Shown here: in pieces, positions 1 through 5,073 of the stretch | Position numbering within the stretch: position 1 is the first letter of the stretch | Layout: each line of letters starts with the position of its first letter | From: Methanosarcina sp. UBA402 | Lineage (GTDB): Archaea; Halobacteriota; Methanosarcinia; Methanosarcinales; Methanosarcinaceae | Reading direction: 5' to 3' | Length of the DNA: 5,107 nucleotides | Assembly (NCBI GenBank): GCA_002509325.1 | Contig: DADO01000058.1 | Span: forward strand, 5,690-10,796 | Notes under the pieces: model-generated | Database searches by the model: none | Told to the model about the DNA's origin: nothing | The model's input: only the letters and a program-made list of their open reading frames with translations | Position numbers and translations under genes: made by a program

Positions 1-103
1 TTACAGAAATTTGTCTATTGGATATTTGTAAAGATGGCTATTGATGTTGTTTTATATAGGCTGAATAGTTACATTCCGGTTCAATAACTTAGGGACACGA
101 CCC

Positions 104-198
104 AAAATACCATTACTGTTAAAATATTACTGTTAAAATATTACTGTTAAAATACTATTATTGTTAAAATACTATTACTGTTAAAATACTATTACTTT
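104..198. repeat. AT-rich tandem array of 17/14-nt units overlapping the modC 3' end
   Basis: Six head-to-tail units are readable on the plus strand: 104-120 (17 nt), 121-134 and 135-148 (14 nt, identical), 149-165, 166-182 (17 nt each) and 183-198 (16 nt). The full unit is AAAATACTATTACTGTT; the 14-nt form lacks three bases. The last unit lies inside modC: in the coding direction it supplies the final codons (K-V-I-V-F), and the stop follows at 181-183. In the direction of mod transcription each unit presents an ATTTT run, so the array places up to six short T-tracts directly after the gene. Archaeal RNA polymerase can terminate at T-tracts, so a terminator role is possible but inferred. Confidence 0.85.
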
Positions 199-1308
199 GC
201 TCATCTCCATTTTAATCAGGCACGAATCTCCTGCGCCTAGCTTCAAGGAATCGACAAAATGCGCAGGTACTTCTGCGGTCAGGGTTTTATGGTGTCTAAT
301 AAGTTTGACTGTAATTTTTTTCTTTGGTCCTTTATTGATAACGCTGCTGACATATGCCTGATAAATGTTCTTAGCCTGGTCTTCAGAGCCTGGAAGAAGA
401 AAAGTTATGTCCTCTGGATGGATTCCCCAGGAAACCTTGTCTCCGGGATTAAGTTTTAGAGAATTTACTTTAATTTTCAGGTCTCCGCTTATTAATACTG
501 TGCTTCTGGATGCCTCATCATATCCCACAACCCTGGAATCGTCAAAAATATTAGACAGACCGGTTAGCTCAGCCACGCGCCGGTTTTCAGGATGATAGGA
601 AATTTCATCAAGCGTGCCAAACTGCTGGACCTTTCCCCCATGCATGACAAGAACTCTGTCTGCCAGGATGAATGCTTCTTCCAAGCTGTGAGTGATAAAC
701 AACAATGGAATTCTGAGCTTATTTTGTAAACTCCTTATTTTTTCAATAAGTTCGATTTTTATTCCTTTATCAAGTGCAGAGAATGGTTCATCCAGCAGTA
801 AAAGCTCAGGTCTGGGAGCCAGAGCCCTTGCCAGAGCTACTCTCTGCTTCTGCCCACCTGAAAGCTGAGATGGATAGCGTTTTTCCAGTTCTTCTATTTG
901 GAGAAGGCTCAGCATCTCCATTATCCTTTCCTCTCTGCTTTCTTTATTCCAGTTTTTGAGGCCGCACTCTATGTTTTTTCTCACGTCCATATGGGGAAAG
1001 AGAGTATAGTTCTGAAAAACATAGCCAAGGTTGCGCTTCTGAATGGGCAGGTTAATTTTTTTATTTTTGTCGTAGTAAACTTTACTGTTCACAGTTATAT
1101 TTCCGCAATCAGGGTCCGTGATTCCTGAGATGCATTTGAAAAGCGTGGTTTTCCCGGATCCTGATTGCCCGAAAAGTACGACAAGTTCGTTTTCCATCTC
1201 AAAGCTTACATCGAGCATAAAAGCTTTCTTGGCTTTGTTTCTGGCTCTGCTTTTTTTATTATCTTCAGCTTCATAATAGCTTTTTCTAAGTTCTACCTTA
1301 ACACCCAA
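181..1308 (-). CDS. modC: Molybdate ABC transporter ATP-binding protein ModC
   Basis: Cytoplasmic ATPase that powers molybdate import with ModB and ModA. All ABC motifs are present: Walker A GQSGSGKTT (47-55), Q-loop Q99 in YVFQNY, signature LSGGQ (149-153), Walker B LLLLDE (169-174), D-loop SALD (177-180) and switch H207 in FITHS. Residues about 250-375 form a TOBE-type C-terminal region with WGIHPEDI (294-301); in other ModC proteins this part binds oxyanion and can inhibit transport. The start is TTG: it lies 2 nt after the modB stop and has a GAGGT Shine-Dalgarno 6 nt upstream inside modB. The 375-residue length is slightly above the usual 350-360, partly because of a Lys/Arg-rich insert (about 14-29) between the first two strands of the nucleotide-binding domain. 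The last codons and stop lie in a tandem repeat. A related anion such as tungstate cannot be excluded as substrate. Confidence 0.93.
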   Translation of the reverse strand: MGVKVELRKSYYEAEDNKKSRARNKAKKAFMLDVSFEMENELVVLFGQSGSGKTTLFKCISGITDPDCGNITVNSKVYYDKNKKINLPIQKRNLGYVFQNYTLFPHMDVRKNIECGLKNWNKESREERIMEMLSLLQIEELEKRYPSQLSGGQKQRVALARALAPRPELLLLDEPFSALDKGIKIELIEKIRSLQNKLRIPLLFITHSLEEAFILADRVLVMHGGKVQQFGTLDEISYHPENRRVAELTGLSNIFDDSRVVGYDEASRSTVLISGDLKIKVNSLKLNPGDKVSWGIHPEDITFLLPGSEDQAKNIYQAYVSSVINKGPKKKITVKLIRHHKTLTAEVPAHFVDSLKLGAGDSCLIKMEMSKVIVF

Positions 1309-1310
1309 GT

Positions 1311-1994
1311 TTATACCTCAAACTTTCTCCTGCTGGCAATTTTTCCGGTAAGCGCGATGAACAGCAAAGACATAAGAACCAGGATCAAAACCAATATCTG
1401 GGCAAGTTCGTTATTACCTGCCTGAAAAGCGCTGTATATTGAGATGGACATCGTGTTTGTTTTTCCTGGAATGTTCCCTGCAAGCATAAGAGTTGCTCCG
1501 AATTCTCCGACAGCCCTTGCAAAACTGAGTACCAGCCCTGCAAATATGCCTCTTTTTGCAAGAGGCAGTGTTATAAGGAGAGCAGTTTCAATTTCACTTC
1601 TTCCGAGAATATAGGCTGCATATTCAAGCTCTTTGTCTACTGTTTCAATGGCTGCCTGCGCGGTTCTCACCATAAGCGGAAGGGAAACTGTATAAGCCGC
1701 AATGACTGCAGCCTGCCAGGTAAACATGATCCCGGTTCCCAGAACGTTGAAAATCAAGTGCCCAATAAATCCGTTTTTTCCTACCAGAATAACCAGAAGA
1801 TAGCCAATTACAGTAGGTGGAAGGACTAGCGGAAGTGTTACCAGCAGTTCTGCAAGCCCTTTTCCGCGGAAATCACGCCTCGCAAATATATAAGCAATTA
1901 CTACCCCGCTGCACAGTACTAGGAGGGATGAAATAGTAGCTATCCAGAGCGTGATGGATAAAGGAAACAAAATCTGGTCCAGCATAGAGATCAT
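1311..1994 (-). CDS. modB: Molybdate ABC transporter permease ModB
   Basis: Integral membrane subunit of the molybdate importer, forming the translocation path as a dimer and docking ModC. At 227 residues it matches the usual ModB length (about 220-230) and has around five hydrophobic segments (near 12-35, 48-72, 92-112, 150-172, 196-217). The conserved LPLVLPPTVIGYLL segment (54-67) is present. The EAA coupling loop is clear: E124, A126, A127, G131 and LP at 143-144. The stretch ARAVGEFGATLMLAGNIPGKT (159-179) is highly typical of ModB. The start ATG lies 10 nt after the modA stop; the only ribosome-binding candidate, AAGTGA, is made of the last Lys codon and stop of modA, so translation is probably coupled. 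A second ATG three codons on has no better site. Very sure of family; substrate is inferred from the operon. Confidence 0.94.
   Translation of the reverse strand: MISMLDQILFPLSITLWIATISSLLVLCSGVVIAYIFARRDFRGKGLAELLVTLPLVLPPTVIGYLLVILVGKNGFIGHLIFNVLGTGIMFTWQAAVIAAYTVSLPLMVRTAQAAIETVDKELEYAAYILGRSEIETALLITLPLAKRGIFAGLVLSFARAVGEFGATLMLAGNIPGKTNTMSISIYSAFQAGNNELAQILVLILVLMSLLFIALTGKIASRRKFEV
1315..1319 (-). promoter_or_regulatory. Shine-Dalgarno of modC, embedded in the modB 3' end
   Basis: In the coding direction GAGGT sits 6 nt before the TTG start of modC and overlaps the penultimate codons of modB. It is the evidence for choosing TTG rather than an internal ATG, which would cut the first strand off the nucleotide-binding domain. 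Confidence 0.7.
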
Positions 1995-2004
1995 TTAATT
2001 ATTG

Positions 2005-2838
2005 TCACTTGGATAATGCCGTAAATCCGTACTTTTCCAGTACTTCCTGTCCTTCTTCTCCAGTTACGAAATCAACAAATTCCTGTGCTTCTTCTTTATG
2101 CTCGGACGAAGAAACTACAGCTATCGGATATGTAACAGGGGTACTAACAGGCACACTTGTAACGATTCTGATAGTTCCTGGCTTTGCAGTTTTTGCATCC
2201 GTCATATATACAAAACCTGCGTCAACCTCCTCTCTTTCCACATATACAAGGACATGTTTGACGTCTTCGCCAAGCACCATCTTCTTTTCCAGCGGTTCCA
2301 ATAGACCTGCTTCAGTCAGTGCAAGGCGTGCATATTTACCCACAGGGACCGTGTCAGGGTTTCCAATTCCTATTTTTTCGATTTGAGGATCTGCAAGGTC
2401 TTTCAGGCCTGTGATATTATGGATGCTGTTTGCAGGAACAATGAGCACAAGTGAATTTTGGACAAAATCCTCTCTGGAACTGTTGTCGATAAGATTTTCA
2501 TTGGCAAGTGTGTCCATATGGCTCTCGTCGGCTGAGGCAAAAACATCAACAGGAGCTCCTCCCTCTATCTGCATGCGCAGATTCCCCGAACCTCCAAAAT
2601 TGAAATTCACATCTATGTCAGGGTTTTCGTCTTCAAACTGGGATTCCATATCTGTAAAAGCTTCTGTAAGGCTGGCAGCTGCAGATACTGTTATAACATC
2701 AGGTTCCTGCCCAGAAACCGGAGTTTCTGATGTGACTGGAGTACTCGTTTCGTTTATAGCTTCGCTTCCATTATCCGTACATCCTATTGCAAGGAATATA
2801 CTTAATAATACTAACAGAACTATCAGTCCTTTTTTCAT
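2005..2838 (-). CDS. modA: Molybdate-binding lipoprotein ModA
   Basis: Extracytoplasmic binding protein that captures molybdate and hands it to ModBC. Residues 1-20 form a lipoprotein signal: K2-K3, a hydrophobic core, then the lipobox-like A17-I-G-C20, so Cys20 is the probable lipid anchor. A Ser/Thr/Glu/Pro-rich linker (about 21-47) tethers the binding domain. That domain begins VITVSAAASLTEAF (48-61), the hallmark of bacterial-type ModA. Likely oxyanion ligands, by analogy with E. coli ModA, are S56 (AAASL), S84 (FGGSGNL), the VPVGKYA turn (164-170) and Y211 (FVYMTDA). The 277-residue length is usual for ModA plus linker. The ATG start has a strong AGGTGA Shine-Dalgarno 4 nt upstream and is the first gene of the operon. 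Molybdate versus tungstate selectivity cannot be read from sequence. Confidence 0.94.
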   Translation of the reverse strand: MKKGLIVLLVLLSIFLAIGCTDNGSEAINETSTPVTSETPVSGQEPDVITVSAAASLTEAFTDMESQFEDENPDIDVNFNFGGSGNLRMQIEGGAPVDVFASADESHMDTLANENLIDNSSREDFVQNSLVLIVPANSIHNITGLKDLADPQIEKIGIGNPDTVPVGKYARLALTEAGLLEPLEKKMVLGEDVKHVLVYVEREEVDAGFVYMTDAKTAKPGTIRIVTSVPVSTPVTYPIAVVSSSEHKEEAQEFVDFVTGEEGQEVLEKYGFTALSK

Positions 2839-2842
2839 AATT

Positions 2843-2848
2843 TCACCT
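2843..2848 (-). promoter_or_regulatory. Shine-Dalgarno of modA
   Basis: AGGTGA in the coding direction, 4 nt before the modA ATG. It is a near-consensus match to the archaeal 16S rRNA 3' end and the strongest ribosome binding site in the window. Its presence argues for a leadered rather than leaderless modA mRNA. Confidence 0.8.
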
Positions 2849-2878
2849 ACATAATATTTTTAACTCTTTGCTCTTTTT

Positions 2879-2916
2879 TATGGGTAATTTATAGTTACTT
2901 CCTAAATATGGGTAAT
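2879..2916 (-). promoter_or_regulatory. Candidate modA promoter: TATA-like box flanked by a 10-nt direct repeat
   Basis: On the coding strand TATAAATT (2886-2893) is a reasonable archaeal TATA element and would place transcription start near 2860-2866, leaving a leader of roughly 25 nt that includes the AGGTGA site. The 10-mer ATTACCCATA occurs twice in the same orientation, at 2907-2916 and 2879-2888, 28 nt apart; the downstream copy overlaps the TATA element. A repeated element over a TATA box fits an operator, but this is inference; no regulator is known for it. Confidence 0.45.
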
Positions 2917-2956
2917 AATTGAACATATTTTGTTTGGGAAATCGTATTCAAGATCG

Positions 2957-2980
2957 ATGTTTCTCTTTTTGAGAGATCAT
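2957..2980 (-). other. Hairpin-forming inverted repeat upstream of modA
   Basis: In the coding direction TCTCT pairs with AGAGA around a CAAAA loop, and outer ATG/CAT can extend the stem past a small internal mismatch. It would be in the modA leader only if transcription starts further upstream than the proximal TATA box. No T-run follows it on the coding strand. Function unknown; may be chance. Confidence 0.3.
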
Positions 2981-3177
2981 GTTTCAACTGAGCAATTATT
3001 TTCAGCCCACATAAAACAGCGAAGAGCCATATTTTGTTATAATTAAGTACTTACACGGTTGAACTCAGAATCGATAACAATGGACCTTAGGCAGTAAATC
3101 ACTTTTTTGTTTTTTTCTATATTTACATCATCCTCTGACAATAGTTATATTATGTCATAAATGGTGTTACAAATGAT

Positions 3178-3203
3178 GCGTTATGTTTAATCATACATAA
3201 CGC
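3178..3203. promoter_or_regulatory. Perfect 9+9 palindrome resembling a ModE operator
   Basis: The arms GCGTTATGT (3178-3186) and ACATAACGC (3195-3203) are exact reverse complements separated by 8 nt. From memory, the E. coli modA operator bound by the molybdate-responsive regulator ModE has the same plan: CGTTAT-type and ACATAACG half-sites around a short spacer. ModE-type sites have been reported in archaea. The site lies 340 nt upstream of modA, the nearest gene of the molybdate operon, which supports the assignment by context. A TATA-like element reading toward modA lies about 25-35 nt further downstream, so a distal modA promoter could be controlled here. No modE gene is in the window. 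Confidence 0.55.
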
Positions 3204-3323
3204 TTTTCTTCCTTTACTCTAATAGTATAAGAAGATTTCCGGTGCTAGTCTCACGAAAGATTTTAAGTTGATTCATGGTCGATTTACGGTCGGATGTACT
3301 CTTTATAAAAACATAATATATTG

Positions 3324-3376
3324 GGATTTCACGGATATCAGGATTTTATGGATATCAGGATTTTATGGATATCAAA
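3324..3376. repeat. 17-nt tandem repeat, about three copies
   Basis: The unit GGATATCAGGATTTTAT occurs exactly at 3333-3349 and 3350-3366. It is followed by a partial copy (3367-3376) and preceded by a degraded half unit (3324-3332, GGATTTCAC). It lies in the spacer 3' of the YihY-family gene and is unrelated in sequence to the array at the modC end, although the period is the same. No function is evident. Confidence 0.8.
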
Positions 3377-3405
3377 TAGTAAAAGGGAAAGGGAGCAAGA
3401 TAAAA

Positions 3406-3423
3406 GTCAAAGAAAATTTTGAC
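3406..3423 (-). terminator. Hairpin plus T-run downstream of the YihY-family gene
   Basis: In the direction of the gene, GTCAAA pairs with TTTGAC around a 6-nt ATTTTC loop, followed directly by TTTTAT. The hairpin starts about 22 nt after the stop codon. The position and the trailing T-run fit a transcription terminator. Archaeal termination depends mostly on the T-run, so the stem may be incidental. Confidence 0.45.
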
Positions 3424-3445
3424 CCTGTTTTCGGAGAAAAGCAAT

Positions 3446-4276
3446 CTAAGACTCTGAATAAACTTTTGTGAATTCCGCGCCAAGCGTAATCATAATTGAG
3501 GAATAGTAAAACAGAAGAAATAACCCTATAATAGACCCTATTGCTCCATAGACACTTGTAGGGTTATTGTATGCAATAAAAAGCACAATAGCATATTTTC
3601 CTATTGTTACAAGAATTGCTGTTATGAGAGCCCCTACAGAAACGGACCTGAAATCAAAAGTCTTATCGGGAAGCACTCTATACACAAGTATGAAAAACAG
3701 CATAAGAATAAGGAAGCTGGCTATTGAACCTGTAGAATCGGCAATTACAGACGAAAATGGTAGAAATTGCTGAAATAACTTTGAAGCGGCATAAAGAAAT
3801 CCTTCAATAAGTATACTCATTACGAGAAGCCCTCCAAAGAAAATAACTATAACAAAGGATATGATCGCATCCCTGATAAAATCTTTAATGCTATTGGATT
3901 CGGCGGGTTTGATATCCCATGCTCTCTCAAGGAAATTCTTCAGTTGCCTGAAAACGTTACTCGCACTCCAGAGAAGAAATATAAAACCTATTAATGCGCT
4001 TATTGAGAGAGAATTAATTTCCGGAATACGTTCAAAAAGTAGAATTATCATATTGATGATTCTCTCATCAGCGGCTCCTTGAAGATTATTTATTATTTTA
4101 CTCTGGAGATGTTCAGATTTCAAAAAAATACTTCCTATAGATACTGAAAATAGCAGGAGAGCAGGAAGACTCAGTACAAAATAATACGCCAGCGCGGCGC
4201 TGTAAGTCATAGCACTATCTTCCAGCCATTTCTTTATTGTTCTGACAACCAGATTTTTTACATACTGTTGGCTCAT
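3446..4276 (-). CDS. YihY/BrkB-family multi-pass membrane protein
   Basis: Integral membrane protein of the YihY/BrkB family (once misnamed ribonuclease BN); the biochemical role is not established and a transport or envelope role is only suspected. Visible family marks are TYSAALAYYFVLSLPALLLF (24-43), the LLWSASNVFRQLKNFLERAWDI block (101-122), and the C-terminal GALITAILVTIGKYAIVLF (215-233) followed by SVYGAIGSIIGLFLLFYYSS (241-260) and LGAEFTKVY (265-273). About six hydrophobic segments are seen (near 25-50, 90-108, 136-160, 183-201, 213-235, 243-265). The 276 residues agree with the family's usual 270-320. The ATG has an AGGA site 6 nt upstream. It is a single-gene unit divergent from the DUF488 gene, with a hairpin and T-run after its stop. 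No link to the molybdate operon is visible. Confidence 0.9.
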   Translation of the reverse strand: MSQQYVKNLVVRTIKKWLEDSAMTYSAALAYYFVLSLPALLLFSVSIGSIFLKSEHLQSKIINNLQGAADERIINMIILLFERIPEINSLSISALIGFIFLLWSASNVFRQLKNFLERAWDIKPAESNSIKDFIRDAIISFVIVIFFGGLLVMSILIEGFLYAASKLFQQFLPFSSVIADSTGSIASFLILMLFFILVYRVLPDKTFDFRSVSVGALITAILVTIGKYAIVLFIAYNNPTSVYGAIGSIIGLFLLFYYSSIMITLGAEFTKVYSES

Positions 4277-4282
4277 ATTTTT

Positions 4283-4286
4283 TCCT
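4283..4286 (-). promoter_or_regulatory. Shine-Dalgarno of the YihY-family gene
   Basis: AGGA followed by six bases before the ATG at 4274-4276. AT-rich TATA-like stretches lie just upstream on the coding strand (TATAATATAAA near 4289-4299 and TTTAATAAAA at 4306-4315). Both are too near the start codon to serve as the TATA box of a transcript carrying this site, so the promoter itself is not resolved. Confidence 0.5.
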
Positions 4287-4460
4287 GGTTTATATTATAT
4301 TGCACTTTTATTAAACATTTTTTATTAAATTCTTGCAAATTTTATTCTTTTTTATTCTTTTTGTGGAAACGAATGAAAACGATTGAGTAAAGGACAGTGA
4401 ACCACTGGAAACTAACCTCAGCAGACGAAAAGGAAAAGCTGATGTAAATAGAGGCAGAGA

Positions 4461-4468
4461 TATATAAA
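4461..4468 (+). promoter_or_regulatory. Candidate TATA box for the DUF488 gene
   Basis: TATATAAA is the best match to an archaeal TATA element in the divergent region. It would place transcription start around 4488-4494, giving a leader of about 110 nt before the DUF488 coding region. No clear BRE was identified, and AT-richness makes chance matches likely. Confidence 0.4.
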
Positions 4469-4592
4469 ATGGACAAGATAAAAGAGAATAAAACCGTAAA
4501 AAAGAATAAATCCAAACAGGCAAGAATAACAATTAAATTAAAAATGAGTACGGAAGACTGAGACTTATTTGGAAACGTATCAGCTTGTAAAG

Positions 4593-4597
4593 GGTGA
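4593..4597 (+). promoter_or_regulatory. Ribosome binding site deciding the DUF488 start
   Basis: GGTGA, complementary to the archaeal 16S rRNA 3' end, lies 5 nt before the TTG at 4603. It overlaps the alternative GTG start at 4594, so both cannot easily be used by the same ribosome. Confidence 0.5.
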
Positions 4598-4602
4598 AGC
4601 GG

Positions 4603-4959
4603 TTGATTCGAGTAAAAAGAGTTTACGAACAGCCATCTGATCAGGATGGACTCAGGGTACTTGTGGATAGGCTCTGGCCCAGAGGGCTCAGGAAAAGTGA
4701 AGCAAAGTTTGACCTCTGGATAAAAGAAATAGCTCCTGAAGACAGGCTCAGGAAATGGTTTTCTCATGACCCCGAGAAATGGGAAGAATTCAGGAAATGC
4801 TACCTTAAAGAACTGGATCAAAAAGAAGAGTATGTACAGGAACTCCTCGAAAAAGCGAGAGAAACCGATCTTACCCTGCTCTATTCTGCAAAGGATGAGA
4901 CTTTTAATAATGCTGTAGTTCTTAAGGAATATCTGGAATCCAGATTAAAAAGCCAATAG
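4603..4959 (+). CDS. DUF488/YeaO-family protein
   Basis: Small soluble protein of the DUF488 family, related to E. coli YeaO; no biochemical activity is established for the family. Numbered from the TTG start (118 residues), the family blocks are IRVKRVYEQ (2-10), DGLRVLVDRLWPRGL (15-29), DLWIKEIAP (37-45), LRKWFSHDPEKWEEF (49-63) and LLYSAKDETFNNAVVLKEYL (92-111). The start is a judgement. TTG at 4603 yields MIRVKRVYE, aligning with the YeaO N-terminus, and has GGTGA (4593-4597) 5 nt upstream. GTG at 4594 adds three residues, but that codon lies inside the GGTGA motif and has only a close-set AAAGG before it. The gene stands alone, divergent from the YihY-family gene. Family very likely; function unknown. 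Confidence 0.88.
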   Translation: MIRVKRVYEQPSDQDGLRVLVDRLWPRGLRKSEAKFDLWIKEIAPEDRLRKWFSHDPEKWEEFRKCYLKELDQKEEYVQELLEKARETDLTLLYSAKDETFNNAVVLKEYLESRLKSQ

Positions 4960-5011
4960 CTTTGAAAGCCTTAATTGAATTCAAAAGCTGGGAATAATGG
5001 TTGGCAAACTC

Positions 5012-5073
5012 TTTTCAGGTCTATTCAGTGCTTTTAACTCCGTTTTCAGGTTTATTCCATACTTTTAACTCTG
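5012..5073. repeat. Two adjacent imperfect 31-nt direct repeats
   Basis: Units 5012-5042 and 5043-5073 match at about 26 of 31 positions. Each begins TTTTCAGGT and contains CTTTTAACT. They lie 52 nt after the DUF488 stop. The T-runs on the plus strand could help end DUF488 transcription, but no strong stem is seen. The repeats overlap the minus-strand frame that enters from the right edge. Confidence 0.65.

Larger units (their letters stand above)
2839..3445. other. 607-nt non-coding region between modA and the YihY-family gene
   Basis: No convincing gene is present. Reading both strands gives only short frames without ribosome binding sites. The region carries the modA promoter elements, the hairpin at 2957-2980, a 10-nt perfect palindrome TAAGTACTTA (3044-3053), a TATA-like ATAATATAAC reading toward modA (about 3144-3153), an inverted TGACA/TGTCA pair (3136-3140, 3153-3157), the ModE-like palindrome (3178-3203), the 17-nt tandem repeat (3324-3376) and the terminator-like hairpin (3406-3423). 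Its length is much greater than a single proximal promoter would need. Confidence 0.6.
4277..4602. other. Divergent AT-rich intergenic region
   Basis: This stretch separates the minus-strand YihY-family gene from the plus-strand DUF488 gene and must hold both promoters. It contains an exact 10-nt tandem duplication of TTTATTCTTT (4341-4360), an almost exact tandem pair AAACGAATGA/AAACGATTGA (4367-4386) and a TATA box at 4461-4468. A plus-strand Lys-rich frame of 30 residues (ATG at 4469, stop at 4559-4561) has no ribosome binding site and reflects A-rich DNA. No RNA gene is recognised. Confidence 0.5.

Noticed and set aside
1..87. Plus-strand frame open from the left edge for 28 codons to TAA at 85-87
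   Set aside because: It could be the tail of an upstream gene, but 28 codons without a stop is not unusual in one of six frames and no family signature is visible.
104..198. CRISPR-like array
   Set aside because: Units are 14-17 nt and contiguous with no unique spacers, so this is a simple tandem repeat.
2009..2854. Plus-strand open frames opposite modA (125 and 147 residues)
   Set aside because: They are antisense shadows of modA, which has a signal peptide, ligand motifs and a strong ribosome site.
2905..3042. Minus-strand 46-codon frame in the modA upstream spacer
   Set aside because: It has no start codon near its 5' end, no ribosome site and no recognisable motif; taken as chance.
3268..3471. 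67-residue plus-strand open frame from TTG
   Set aside because: It lacks a ribosome binding site, translates the 17-nt tandem repeat, and runs into the 3' end of the YihY-family gene on the other strand.
4469..4561. 30-residue Lys-rich plus-strand frame (starts MDKIKENK)
   Set aside because: It directly abuts a TATA box, so that promoter would start transcription downstream of its ATG. It has no Shine-Dalgarno at a working distance, and the composition follows from A-rich DNA.
4342..4821. 159-residue minus-strand open frame
   Set aside because: It lies antisense to most of the DUF488 gene, whose family motifs are clear; the rest is Phe/Ser/Ile-rich translation of A-rich spacer, and no family signature or ribosome site is seen.
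4975..4984. Palindrome TTGAATTCAA after the DUF488 gene
   Set aside because: It is a short 10-nt AT-rich palindrome with no T-run directly after it, so it is not a convincing terminator or operator.
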